Part shown: positions 1 through 6,249 of the stretch, in pieces
Numbering within the stretch: the first letter of the stretch is position 1
Layout of the letters: each line of letters starts with the position of its first letter
Assembly: GCA_025351545.1 (NCBI GenBank)
Contig: JANXVQ010000414.1
Coordinates: 1-7,092, forward strand
Direction of reading: 5' to 3'
From: Spirosoma sp.
GTDB lineage: Bacteria > Bacteroidota > Bacteroidia > Cytophagales > Spirosomataceae
DNA length: 7,092 nucleotides
Program-made: the position numbers and the translations under genes
The notes under the pieces: generated by a model
Databases searched by the model: none
What the model saw: the letters and a program-made list of their open reading frames with translations, nothing else
Told to the model about the DNA's origin: nothing

Positions 1-111
1 AATGTCCATATGGCAACCTCGAGTCGATTTCGAAAATTGCCCGCCTGGTTACGGTGGGCACGATTGCCATTACAGGGTGCCCTGATTTGGTGGGCGTATC
101 TGTACACGTAA
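1..111 (+). CDS. Possible C-terminal end of an unidentified gene (5' end outside window)
   Basis: Frame 1 is open from the first base to a TAA at 109-111 and gives 36 residues ending in WWAYLYT. The stretch is basic (RFRKLPAWLRWAR), then hydrophobic and aromatic, as in the last membrane-proximal segment of a small membrane protein. That reading is inference, and I do not recognise the family. It would converge tail to tail with the GH9 gene, leaving only 14 bases between stop codons. A short hairpin followed by T-rich sequence overlaps its end, as a terminator would. Frame 3 is also open through position 134, so openness alone proves little in so short a piece. The call rests on residue composition and on the stop falling just before the neighbouring gene. 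Confidence 0.35.
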   Translation, partial: NVHMATSSRFRKLPAWLRWARLPLQGALIWWAYLYT

Positions 112-128
112 ATACGCACAGATTTTTA
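91..128 (+). terminator. Weak candidate terminator for the plus-strand gene tail
   Basis: GCGTAT at 94-99 pairs with ATACGC at 112-117. After one mismatch, two further pairs follow (91-92 with 119-120), with a 12-base loop. The plus strand then reads GATTTTTATTT, a U-rich tract. The hairpin straddles the stop at 109-111. The stem is short, so this is only a plausible intrinsic terminator between convergent genes. Confidence 0.3.
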
Positions 129-1973
129 TTTCATTAGCTTATTGATTTCAACCGTTTGCTTCACTTGCAAAGCCTCAATAGCGGCTGCCAGATAAACCAA
201 CGGCGCATTCCAATTAATAGCAATTTCGTTGGAGGCATACGAACAGGAGTCATCCAGGAACATTTCATCGGCAGATGTGGCGGTATAGCCAGCGCACTTG
301 TCCTGCTTAGGTGCATTCCCGTTTGGACCACCAGACAATAAGCCCGGAACCGGTTCTGTGATACCGTCGGCCACCGATGGGCGATGGTGCGGATGCATAA
401 CAGACTTGTGACCAAATCCGGTTACAAACGAATAGCCGATAGCGTTCCGGCCCAATAAATAATCGAGGTTGCCCAACGCAAAACGCAGGTATTTTGCATC
501 CTTTGTTAACTGGTATGCCTGAATGAGAGCAATACCCTGATTAGCCGCTACGGCACTACTTCCCCAAATATAATCCCGCGCCGACTTTCCCATCACTGTA
601 CCAAAAGCCTGTTTATCGGTCCCCTGGATCAATTCATTGGCAAATGCAACAATTCGCTCCTTCACCAACTCGCTATCTTTTCGGCCCAACGGCGTGAGTG
701 CCCCAGAAAATCGAGCCAACGTATAGTAACCCAATGAGCGAACCTGATTCCAGGAAGGCAGGGGCATCTTTTCGTCAGATTTCAGCTTGACAGCCGCGTA
801 GTAAGCATCATCTTTCGTTGTTACATACAATTCTGATGCGGCCCATAGCCATTCATCACTCGAATCGCGGTCTTCGTAACCACCCGTAACGACATCCGGG
901 TCGAACTGGACATTCATCTCATTCTGTTTATAAACTGCGTTGGGGTTTTGCTGAGCCCATTTCCACGCATTTACGGCCGCTGTTTGGCAAGAATCCGCCA
1001 GACCGGGCAGCGCTCGGTTATAATTTCTAAAAACCCGGCTGGCCTGAGCCAGAACAGCGGCAAAGTCGAGTGTTGCCGTAATGCTCTTTTGTACAACATA
1101 GCGGTCCTGAGTGGCTTTGTCTGGCATAACCATTCCATCGAAACGCGCATTAGTCAGCTTATGATATACACCCCCATCGGCCGGGTCCTGCATGGTTAGC
1201 ATCCAGCGCAGATTCCAGAGTACTTCATCCAACAGATCGGGGATAGCGTTGCCTGTTTCAGGAATAGCCGTATCAAATGACTTGAAATAGGCAGGAAAAT
1301 CTTCGTAAAGCGCTAGTAGTGTAGCCGTTGTAATGCCCGAGTTAACGATGTATTTATTATAATCACCGGCATCATACCAGCCTTTTGGCGATGCGATGAC
1401 CGTACCCGCCGGACGATCGGACGAAGCCGCTGATGGGTGAATTAATATGCGGGTATCCGGATGACCTGACAGACGATTCCATTTAGCGGCATATTGCACG
1501 GGCAAATCAGTAGACGCTCGTTGGTAGTAAAAGCCTTTTAATGCACCGATAGCCAGCGCCCTATATACGTTTTGCCGAATTTCGAACGGGTAAGAGTAGC
1601 CAAAGCCCGGAATTAATAAAACGTATACGCCTGTCCGTTGATAGATGGAAAAATCGGCTAAACGGGTTGTCTTTCCAGAAATCAAATTCTGTTTCGGCTC
1701 ACTGAGTTTTCCGCTAAAAACCACTTGTTTTCGATCTGGAGTGACAAGTTGGAAAATCTCTCTTCTATCCAACCCGCCGGAATCATTAACAACGACAGCC
1801 ACTTTAGATGCATTCGGATAGAAACCCAACTGATTGAGTCTAATAGCCTCAGTTAACGACTGGCTAGTAGCAAAATTGGTTGTTAGCAAGAGTAAGACGC
1901 TAAAAAACACCCTCGCTATACCAATATGAGAAATATTATACATATATATAGAAATTAGAGTTAAAAAAAACAT
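126..1973 (-). CDS. Secreted glycoside hydrolase family 9 protein (endoglucanase/cellulase-like)
   Basis: The 615-residue product is a GH9 enzyme; this family hydrolyses beta-1,4-glucans (cellulose, mixed-linkage glucan, sometimes cello-oligosaccharides) by inversion. An N-terminal hydrophobic stretch (about 20-37) reads as a signal peptide. Residues about 42-132 (starting IRLNQLGFYPNASK) match the CelD_N immunoglobulin-like domain that often precedes GH9. The (alpha/alpha)6 barrel covers about 136-605. The GWYDAGDYNKY motif at 198-208 supplies the paired aspartates D201 and D204, of which the second is the expected catalytic base. HPHHRPS is at 527-533, and YASNEIAINWNAP at 579-591 places the expected catalytic acid at E583. 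There is no carbohydrate-binding module, dockerin or sorting tail. The start is uncertain: the in-frame ATG at 1941-1943 (residue 11) gives a more conventional signal peptide, and neither start has a Shine-Dalgarno sequence. No co-oriented partner gene is adjacent. Family assignment is firm; substrate is inferred. Confidence 0.95.
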   Translation of the reverse strand: MFFLTLISIYMYNISHIGIARVFFSVLLLLTTNFATSQSLTEAIRLNQLGFYPNASKVAVVVNDSGGLDRREIFQLVTPDRKQVVFSGKLSEPKQNLISGKTTRLADFSIYQRTGVYVLLIPGFGYSYPFEIRQNVYRALAIGALKGFYYQRASTDLPVQYAAKWNRLSGHPDTRILIHPSAASSDRPAGTVIASPKGWYDAGDYNKYIVNSGITTATLLALYEDFPAYFKSFDTAIPETGNAIPDLLDEVLWNLRWMLTMQDPADGGVYHKLTNARFDGMVMPDKATQDRYVVQKSITATLDFAAVLAQASRVFRNYNRALPGLADSCQTAAVNAWKWAQQNPNAVYKQNEMNVQFDPDVVTGGYEDRDSSDEWLWAASELYVTTKDDAYYAAVKLKSDEKMPLPSWNQVRSLGYYTLARFSGALTPLGRKDSELVKERIVAFANELIQGTDKQAFGTVMGKSARDYIWGSSAVAANQGIALIQAYQLTKDAKYLRFALGNLDYLLGRNAIGYSFVTGFGHKSVMHPHHRPSVADGITEPVPGLLSGGPNGNAPKQDKCAGYTATSADEMFLDDSCSYASNEIAINWNAPLVYLAAAIEALQVKQTVEINKLMK

Positions 1974-2469
1974 TGTACTGTTGGGTTCATTGGATAAAGC
2001 TTTTCATCATCAATTTCTTTATATTCTTTAGTTTATCCATTCGCACCATAATACGCAAGTTTCTCATTATAAATAACTTATAAAGTAAAAATAGATTATT
2101 CTAATCACAGAATGCATGCTAACACTTGCATATTCAATGCACTTCCTTCACTGGCTTTTAAGTAAAATATTAACTTATGAATAAAAGTTGTTTTTAAAAA
2201 AAATCCTAAATCTTAACTTAGCCATTACATATATGATCGTATATACACTTACTATTTAACCGGTTCTTCCTTCCGGCATTTGGACTATGTAAATTTTATT
2301 ATAATATTCGTTCAATAATTGCTACTAAAGGCAATAGTTTGCCTGTAGCTTAACCTCCTCACTGAATTATAAAAGTGCTTTCCGTGTCAATGCAGGGGTT
2401 TATTTCTGTATGGATCGATTAATTTTAATGAATAATTAACTTCTTTGTTTACAACCTCGACAAGTGCTA
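1974..2469. other. AT-rich intergenic region without a recognisable gene
   Basis: This stretch lies between the divergently transcribed GH9 gene and the TetR-like regulator. It is strongly AT-rich with frequent stops, and I found no convincing coding segment, tRNA or rRNA in it. It should hold the GH9 promoter, but I could not find a good minus-strand TAnnTTTG box close to the start. Its only notable internal structure is the small hairpin at 2321-2349. It could hold regulatory DNA, an unrecognised small RNA, or debris of lost genes. Confidence 0.6.
2321..2349. repeat. Small bulged hairpin in the intergenic region
   Basis: GCTAC at 2321-2325 pairs with GTAGC at 2345-2349, and AGGCAA at 2329-2334 pairs with TTGCCT at 2339-2344. 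That gives 11 pairs around a four-base loop (TAGT), with a one-sided three-base bulge (TAA). Neither side has a T-run, so it is not a standard intrinsic terminator. It may be part of a transcribed leader or small RNA, or chance. Confidence 0.4.
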
Positions 2470-2544
2470 TCACCCCTAGGACTATAAGTGATAATGAAAG
2501 TTTACCAAAGTGACTTTCATTATCACTTATAGTCCTAGGGGTGA
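2470..2544. repeat. Perfect 32-bp inverted repeat upstream of the TetR-like gene
   Basis: The left arm 2470-2501 (beginning TCACCCCTAGGACTATAAG) is exactly complementary to the right arm 2513-2544, with an 11-base loop at 2502-2512 (TTACCAAAGTG). It ends 33 bases before the ATG at 2578. No T-run flanks either arm, which argues against an ordinary intrinsic terminator. No gene reads into it from the left: the nearest left-hand gene is transcribed away. Possible roles are a regulator-binding palindrome, a cruciform or leader-RNA structure controlling the regulator, or a miniature repeat element. The perfect complementarity is directly visible; function is unknown. Confidence 0.9.
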
Positions 2545-2577
2545 CATATACACAAATTTATAATGGGTACAGTTATT

Positions 2578-3254
2578 ATGGAAAAAGATGAAAAATCAGA
2601 CGTAACCGTTCAAAAACGACTCAACGCATTGTTGAAGCATTAGAAGAGGTTATTGCAGAACGAGGCTTGGAAGGTGTAGGTGTTAACCGCGTTGCCGAGA
2701 AGGCCAATGTCAGTAAAGTTCTGATCTATAGATATTTTGGCGGGATGGAAGGCCTACTGGAGTACTATGTGAAAATGGGGAAAATATTCCCAATCTTTAC
2801 ACCTGCGGTTTTAGACCAAATTCGTCCTCTACACGAATCTGACATAGCCAGGATCTGGTATCGGCAGGTTATTCAAACCTACAGATATTTCCGAACATTC
2901 AAGGCGGCTCGCGAGGTGCTCAAGGCGAGTGTCATTGAAAATGACTCGATTGCAGAAACAACAGCCAAAGCGCAGGATGAAGAAATGACGCGGCTTGTTA
3001 GTCAGCTCTCATTTGTGAAAGGAGCTGATACAGAGGCCATTTCGGCCGTAATACTTGGCGCAATGACCTACCTGACTATAATGGCGCAGAACAACCGCAC
3101 TATGATTAGTATTGATCTACGTAGTGAAGATGGCTGGCAGCGCATCGAGAATGCGGTGAAAGCCATCTACATTTCTTTAAACAAAATGGCAATAAGTTCG
3201 AAAGATGTTGAACTTGAACTACAATCTGCCCATCTGCCAGTGGCACAATGGTAA
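2578..3254 (+). pseudogene. TetR/AcrR-family transcriptional regulator, frameshifted near the N-terminus
   Basis: The main frame reads from 2592 to the TAA at 3252-3254. It contains the whole TetR-type DNA-binding domain: first helix KTTQRIVEALEEVIAERG, then VNRVAEKANVSKVLIYRYFGG, where helix-turn-helix and the tyrosine/phenylalanine contacts are expected. A ligand-binding-like helical domain of about 160 residues follows. This frame has no standard start before the TTG at 2667, which would delete helix 1, and it meets a TGA at 2589. The ATG at 2578 (or the in-frame one at 2563) opens the preceding frame, MEKDEKSD, which stops at 2641-2643. One extra A in the A5 tract 2591-2595 would join them as MEKDEKIRRNRSKTTQ. 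So either the gene carries a one-base deletion or the assembly has an error. The target is unknown; such regulators usually repress a neighbouring transport or envelope gene. Confidence 0.8.
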
Positions 3255-3319
3255 AAATTCATAAGTAGTTTACAGTAGGTGCAGCGGTAACCTTTTGTAA
3301 ACTACTTATGAATTTTTAC
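3251..3319. terminator. Perfect 24-bp inverted repeat, probable bidirectional terminator
   Basis: The left arm 3251-3274 (GTAAAAATTCATAAGTAG...) is exactly complementary to the right arm 3296-3319, separated by a 21-base loop. The right arm ends AATTTTTAC, so each strand has a short U-run at its stem end. The repeat contains the TAA of the regulator (3252-3254) and the stop of the minus-strand gene tail (3316-3318), so it sits where two convergent transcripts should end. The stem is unusually long and AT-rich, and the loop is large. Confidence 0.7.
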
Positions 3320-3507
3320 TTTATCTGAATGGTCTTCAATTGCTGACCAACGCCCTTAATTATCAACGACTTCCGCTTTTCCGGAAGTCCCATTTTAAGC
3401 TGCGTAATGCCGTTGTCGGTAATGTCTAACCTGCCAAAACCGATTATAGACCTTAGCTTTATTTCGGGTTGAATGTCAATTGAAGCACCACTGCCTGCGA
3501 TCCGGTT
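3316..3507 (-). pseudogene. Orphan C-terminal fragment of an unidentified protein
   Basis: This minus-strand frame is open for 63 codons between a TAA at 3508-3510 and its own stop at 3316-3318. It has no start of its own: the only Met is internal. The residues look protein-like rather than random: SIDIQPEIKLRSIIGFGRLD, then ITQLKMGLPEKRKSLIIKG, and finally VGQQLKTIQIK. The alternating pattern suggests the last strands of a beta-sandwich, as at the end of many secreted carbohydrate-active proteins, but I cannot name a family. Its upstream end overlaps the last 16 codons of the outer-membrane pseudogene in another frame. It is best read as the 3' remnant of a gene whose body was deleted, or as a chance open frame. 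Confidence 0.4.
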
Positions 3508-3911
3508 TTATTTATTCGCGGCCAACCTACAGAACTTGTTAACGTGTTCATACCACCCTGGGCGCCAATCGATACTTCCAGATTTTTAGTGATGTCAAAG
3601 GCTTTTTGAGTATTCAACATTAATACCGGGCTGAACGCTTTTTCGGTAGTTGAGTCGTCAGCGACAATACGGCGCTCGCTCGGCAGGTAGTCAAGGTTAT
3701 AGAAATTCAGGCCAATCTCCCACTCGTACCCTAATCCATAGTTTAACGTGGTAGATGATCGTATCGACTCCGAGAAATTAAATTACTGCTGAACGGCAAT
3801 TTCGTTTTTGCCAACGACATCGGCCAAAGGCACGTTGAAATATGTCTGTTGAGCAAATCCTAGTTGAGCTATACAAAGTCCACTTGCCAACAGATAGTAA
3901 AATTATTTCAT
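3459..3911 (-). pseudogene. Outer-membrane beta-barrel-like protein with two in-frame stop codons
   Basis: From the ATG at 3909-3911 the frame gives 151 codons including the final TAA at 3459-3461, but it is interrupted by TAA at codon 3 (3903-3905) and codon 43 (3783-3785). Each is one substitution from a sensible codon (AAA Lys; CAA Gln). Reading through them gives a signal peptide (FYYLLASGLCIAQLGFAQ), then TYFNVPLADVVGKNEIAVQQ and amphipathic strands such as STTLNYGLGYEWEIGLNFY. The C-terminus, AVVLQLTFNPK, resembles a closing barrel strand. At 150 residues it is short for a porin-like protein of this kind, so an internal deletion around 3540-3565 is possible (inference). It likely served in the outer membrane and was perhaps controlled by the adjacent regulator. 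It is very probably not translated as a full protein. Confidence 0.75.
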
Positions 3912-3914
3912 TAT

Positions 3915-3938
3915 GCAGTTGAGATGGTTATCAACTGC
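3915..3938. repeat. Short hairpin just upstream of the outer-membrane pseudogene start
   Basis: GCAGTTGA at 3915-3922 is exactly complementary to TCAACTGC at 3931-3938, with an eight-base loop (GATGGTTA). It lies 4 bases upstream of the pseudogene ATG on the minus strand, so it would fall in its leader or at the end of the preceding transcript. There is no U-run after it. Role unknown. Confidence 0.45.
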
Positions 3939-4034
3939 TAAAACACCGAAACCGGACTTAGGTTATTAGCCCAGGCCATTAGGTTTAATGTAATTTGGGA
4001 AGAGAGGCAAACGATACGACATGACCGACAAAAG

Positions 4035-4706
4035 CTATCGTCCATGTCGGTGCGGTCGCCCAACCCGAACGGGACGTCCCCGACCACGGGACCCTCCAAG
4101 TAAGCCTCCAGAGTCGGTTCGCAGGAGTCCCCAGCGTAGGTAAATCCCGTAAAATGTTTTGGAGTTATCAGTTGATTCATTGCTAAAATCGAAGTAGCCC
4201 GTCGTTAGGCCAATGCCGACACGAGGAGCTACTTGTGCAATGATGCTATAGGACAATTCGAGCATCAGGCTTCCCTGTTTATCAAAAACCCGCCCCGCCC
4301 CAATAGTCATCTCATTTGCAAAAATGCCATAGTTTGCCACGTCCATCGTAACCCTTCCTTCAAGAAAAAGTGAAGTGTCAGGCCGTAATGAATTCCGACC
4401 AAAAGCAACACCTAAATCAATCACATTGAACGACTTACCGATCTCTATACTCTGTGCGATACGATCTCTGGGGTTACCCGCTCCCGTGTAAATTGAGAAA
4501 GGAGTGGCACGGACGTAGATAGGTGCTGCTTTAAAGTTAAAAATCGACCGGGTTGAGTCTTCCGACGAGCGACTTATGGCATAGTAGGTTTGCTGGCCTT
4601 TATTGGGTGCTTTTTGGGTGGTATCAGACTTTGCAGACTGAGCCCGTAAATTCTGGCCAAAAAAAAGGCCGGCAAGCAGCATTAATAGTTGTAAATGTAT
4701 CTTCAC
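4035..4706 (-). CDS. Predicted secreted or outer-membrane protein, beta-strand-rich, with Arg/Gly-rich tail
   Basis: I do not recognise the family. I start it at the GTG at 4704-4706, giving 223 residues that open with a clean signal peptide (VKIHLQLLMLLAGLFFGQNLRAQS). An in-frame ATG at 4749-4751 would add 15 residues but begins inside the terminator hairpin of the upstream gene; an internal ATG at 4680-4682 is also possible. After a polar linker (about 24-45), residues about 55-195 alternate hydrophobic and polar residues with Gly/Tyr turns (SIEIGKSFNVIDLGVAFG, then GSLMLELSYSIIAQVAP and TFYGIYLRWGL). This fits an outer-membrane beta-barrel or a beta-rich envelope protein. The last 19 residues are extremely basic (SRGRGRPVRVGRPHRHGR), unlike the aromatic closing strand of a typical barrel. 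The strong terminator upstream suggests it has its own promoter. Confidence 0.65.
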   Translation of the reverse strand: MKIHLQLLMLLAGLFFGQNLRAQSAKSDTTQKAPNKGQQTYYAISRSSEDSTRSIFNFKAAPIYVRATPFSIYTGAGNPRDRIAQSIEIGKSFNVIDLGVAFGRNSLRPDTSLFLEGRVTMDVANYGIFANEMTIGAGRVFDKQGSLMLELSYSIIAQVAPRVGIGLTTGYFDFSNESTDNSKTFYGIYLRWGLLRTDSGGLLGGSRGRGRPVRVGRPHRHGR

Positions 4707-4751
4707 GGCATCAATAGTAAGACATATGTGTATTGACTGCCATTTACTCAA

Positions 4752-4786
4752 AAAAAATCCCCGCTTTTCGAAAGCGGGGATTTTTT
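4752..4786. terminator. Strong bidirectional intrinsic terminator
   Basis: A perfect 16-bp stem is formed by 4752-4767 (A6, then TCCCCGCTTT) and 4771-4786 (AAAGCGGGGA, then T6), around a three-base loop. A GC-rich core flanked by A6 and T6 is the textbook intrinsic terminator and works on both strands. It lies 16 bases past the stop of the haloperoxidase-family gene on the minus strand and separates that gene from the next minus-strand gene. Confidence 0.92.
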
Positions 4787-4802
4787 AATTATATTTTAAC
4801 AC

Positions 4803-6158
4803 TTATCGGCTGGCAACACCCGGCTTATGGGCGTGAATTTTCTCAATTACCCATTTGCCCACTTTTTCACCTTCTATTTGTCCGTTTACCAAAGCCGACC
4901 GATAGTGAATGCCGCCGTATAGCCGACTGATAGAGGCTTCGTTAGCAGCATCACGAAATGATTTAAAGGAACGAACGCCATGCCCATACTGAAACTCTGT
5001 AGAATCCGTAAAAGCGATATTATCGCCCATCAATTCAGTCAATACCGTAGCAGCCGCGTTGGATATAACACTATGCCCACTCGGATATTCGGGAAACGGG
5101 GGCGTTTGCAAAAAAGGAGCCCATTTCGGGTCAATCGACTTGTTGATGACCGTTTCGGGCCGAATTGTTTTGGTCCGATATTTTTCATCCCAGCACGAAA
5201 TGAAGCCATCGCTCAACGCAAATGAAGTAAGCGCATAGGCCTCAACGGTCTGCATCATATTTAGTTTTCTCTGCCGGGCAACCGTTTGGGCAATTGCCAG
5301 CCAGTGTCCGCCAGGTGTCATTTTCTTGCTGGCATACATAACGTGCCCCGCTACGTTCATAACAAACGCGTTATCGTCCCAGAAGTAAGCAATATCCTGT
5401 TTTACTTTATCCAGATTTTTGCCGGTCTGGTAAACCTCATCGAGTTCCTTCTCATAAGGGCTACCTTTGGCAAGGGTGTAAGAATGTGGCCGGGGAGGCA
5501 TAAATTGACTACAGGTATCCATTACCCAGCATCGGAGCTTATTCCACTGAGGTTCAGCGGCATCCATATAGGCTGGTGGCGTTGGCACCCATGATCCTTC
5601 TTCGTTTGTGACCGTGTGTTTGAAGCCCCGGGTTTGCTTGTATTTATCCTTGGCGGCATAGTCCAGAATATGCTTGGCTACAGTTTCTCCGTATGCCATC
5701 GACCGATCGTATACGTCGTCGGGCACGCCGTCTTTCTTGTATTGCTCATAAAATGGTTTCTCGAATTCATCATAAAAATCAATCGAGAAGGTTAATGCCC
5801 GGGCAACCGTCATAAAGGCATGCGTACTGGCCAAAGGAAAGCAATAATCTTTACCTGCTTCTGGTTTTGGGCCAATCTCAAATCGTTTTAATTTACCGCC
5901 CAACGATTCATACTTTGCATCGAATGGTACGAGGGCTTCATAACCCGCGAGGTTCGCATACGAATAAATCCGACTGGCAACAGGAGGAGAAAAAATATCG
6001 TGAATAACTACCTGCGTCAGTTTATTCAAAGCCGCGTTGTAGTACTCGGGATTAGAAGCCTTTGCATTATATTCGGCAGGTGAAGCAGGCTTCTGGCAAC
6101 CGGACAATCCAACCAGCAATAACGCGATCAGACAGCCAAAGCGAAGCGAAAAGTTCAT
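4803..6158 (-). CDS. Vanadium-dependent haloperoxidase / PAP2-superfamily lipoprotein
   Basis: The 451-residue product starts with a lipoprotein signal (LLLVGLSGC; lipidated C21), so it should be anchored in the envelope. The C-terminal half carries the vanadate/phosphate-binding signature shared by vanadium haloperoxidases and PAP2 acid phosphatases: K326-x6-R333-P (KYRTKTIRP), PSGH at 359-362 with H362 as the usual acid-base residue, and S411-R412-x5-H418 (SRLYGGIH), whose last histidine is the vanadium ligand or phosphatase nucleophile. The aspartate four residues after that histidine in many PAP2 enzymes is replaced (HYRSA). The N-terminal half is the helical extension of the haloperoxidase branch. 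Proteins of this branch are usually annotated as haloperoxidases, but many may be phosphatases; the sequence cannot decide. It lies 91 bases downstream of the FG-GAP gene on the same strand, has candidate promoter boxes before it, and is closed by a strong terminator. Confidence 0.9.
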   Translation of the reverse strand: MNFSLRFGCLIALLLVGLSGCQKPASPAEYNAKASNPEYYNAALNKLTQVVIHDIFSPPVASRIYSYANLAGYEALVPFDAKYESLGGKLKRFEIGPKPEAGKDYCFPLASTHAFMTVARALTFSIDFYDEFEKPFYEQYKKDGVPDDVYDRSMAYGETVAKHILDYAAKDKYKQTRGFKHTVTNEEGSWVPTPPAYMDAAEPQWNKLRCWVMDTCSQFMPPRPHSYTLAKGSPYEKELDEVYQTGKNLDKVKQDIAYFWDDNAFVMNVAGHVMYASKKMTPGGHWLAIAQTVARQRKLNMMQTVEAYALTSFALSDGFISCWDEKYRTKTIRPETVINKSIDPKWAPFLQTPPFPEYPSGHSVISNAAATVLTELMGDNIAFTDSTEFQYGHGVRSFKSFRDAANEASISRLYGGIHYRSALVNGQIEGEKVGKWVIEKIHAHKPGVASR

Positions 6159-6214
6159 ACAATTAATGACAGGTTAAAGCAGTAAAAAACCGCAATATGA
6201 TTGATAAGCAGTTG

Positions 6215-6245
6215 CAAAATTAACGGAAAACAGCAGACAAAATTA
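6215..6245 (-). promoter_or_regulatory. Two TAATTTTG boxes, candidate promoter of the haloperoxidase-family gene
   Basis: On the minus strand TAATTTTG occurs at 6245-6238 and again at 6222-6215, 23 bases apart. Both match the Bacteroidota -7 consensus TAnnTTTG. The nearer box would start transcription roughly 50 bases before the ATG at 6158. The farther box provides a TTG in a -33-like position, though its 15-base spacing is shorter than usual. The first box lies 5 bases past the FG-GAP gene's stop codon. Confidence 0.5.
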
Positions 6246-6249
6246 AGTA

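Noticed and set aside
948..1199. Plus-strand 83-codon frame inside the GH9 gene
   Set aside because: It lies antisense to a well-supported catalytic-domain coding region and has no recognisable protein features.
2101..2150. Repeated ATGCA/TGCAT words in the AT-rich gap
   Set aside because: The units are too short and irregular to be a repeat array or CRISPR.
2667..3254. TetR-like gene starting at TTG 2667 (195 residues)
   Set aside because: This start removes helix 1 of the DNA-binding domain although its coding sequence is intact just upstream in the same frame. A frameshift explains the locus better.
4071..4080. GGGACGTCCC palindrome and the nearby repeat ACCGACA/TGTCGGT (4024-4051)
   Set aside because: These are short, lie in or at the end of the GC-rich coding tail, and have no U-run, so no terminator or operator can be supported.
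3938..4180. 80-codon minus-strand frame MNQLITPKHFTGF...
   Set aside because: It overlaps the end of the envelope-protein gene in another frame, lacks strand or signal patterns, and is not a plausible continuation of that gene.
4707..4751. ATG-initiated extension of the envelope protein (MSKWQSIHIC...)
   Set aside because: It begins inside the terminator hairpin, and the signal peptide reads correctly from the GTG at 4706. Kept only as an alternative.
5286..5594. Plus-strand 102-codon frame inside the haloperoxidase-family gene
   Set aside because: It lies antisense to a firmly supported gene; the open frame is a by-product of that gene's codon usage.
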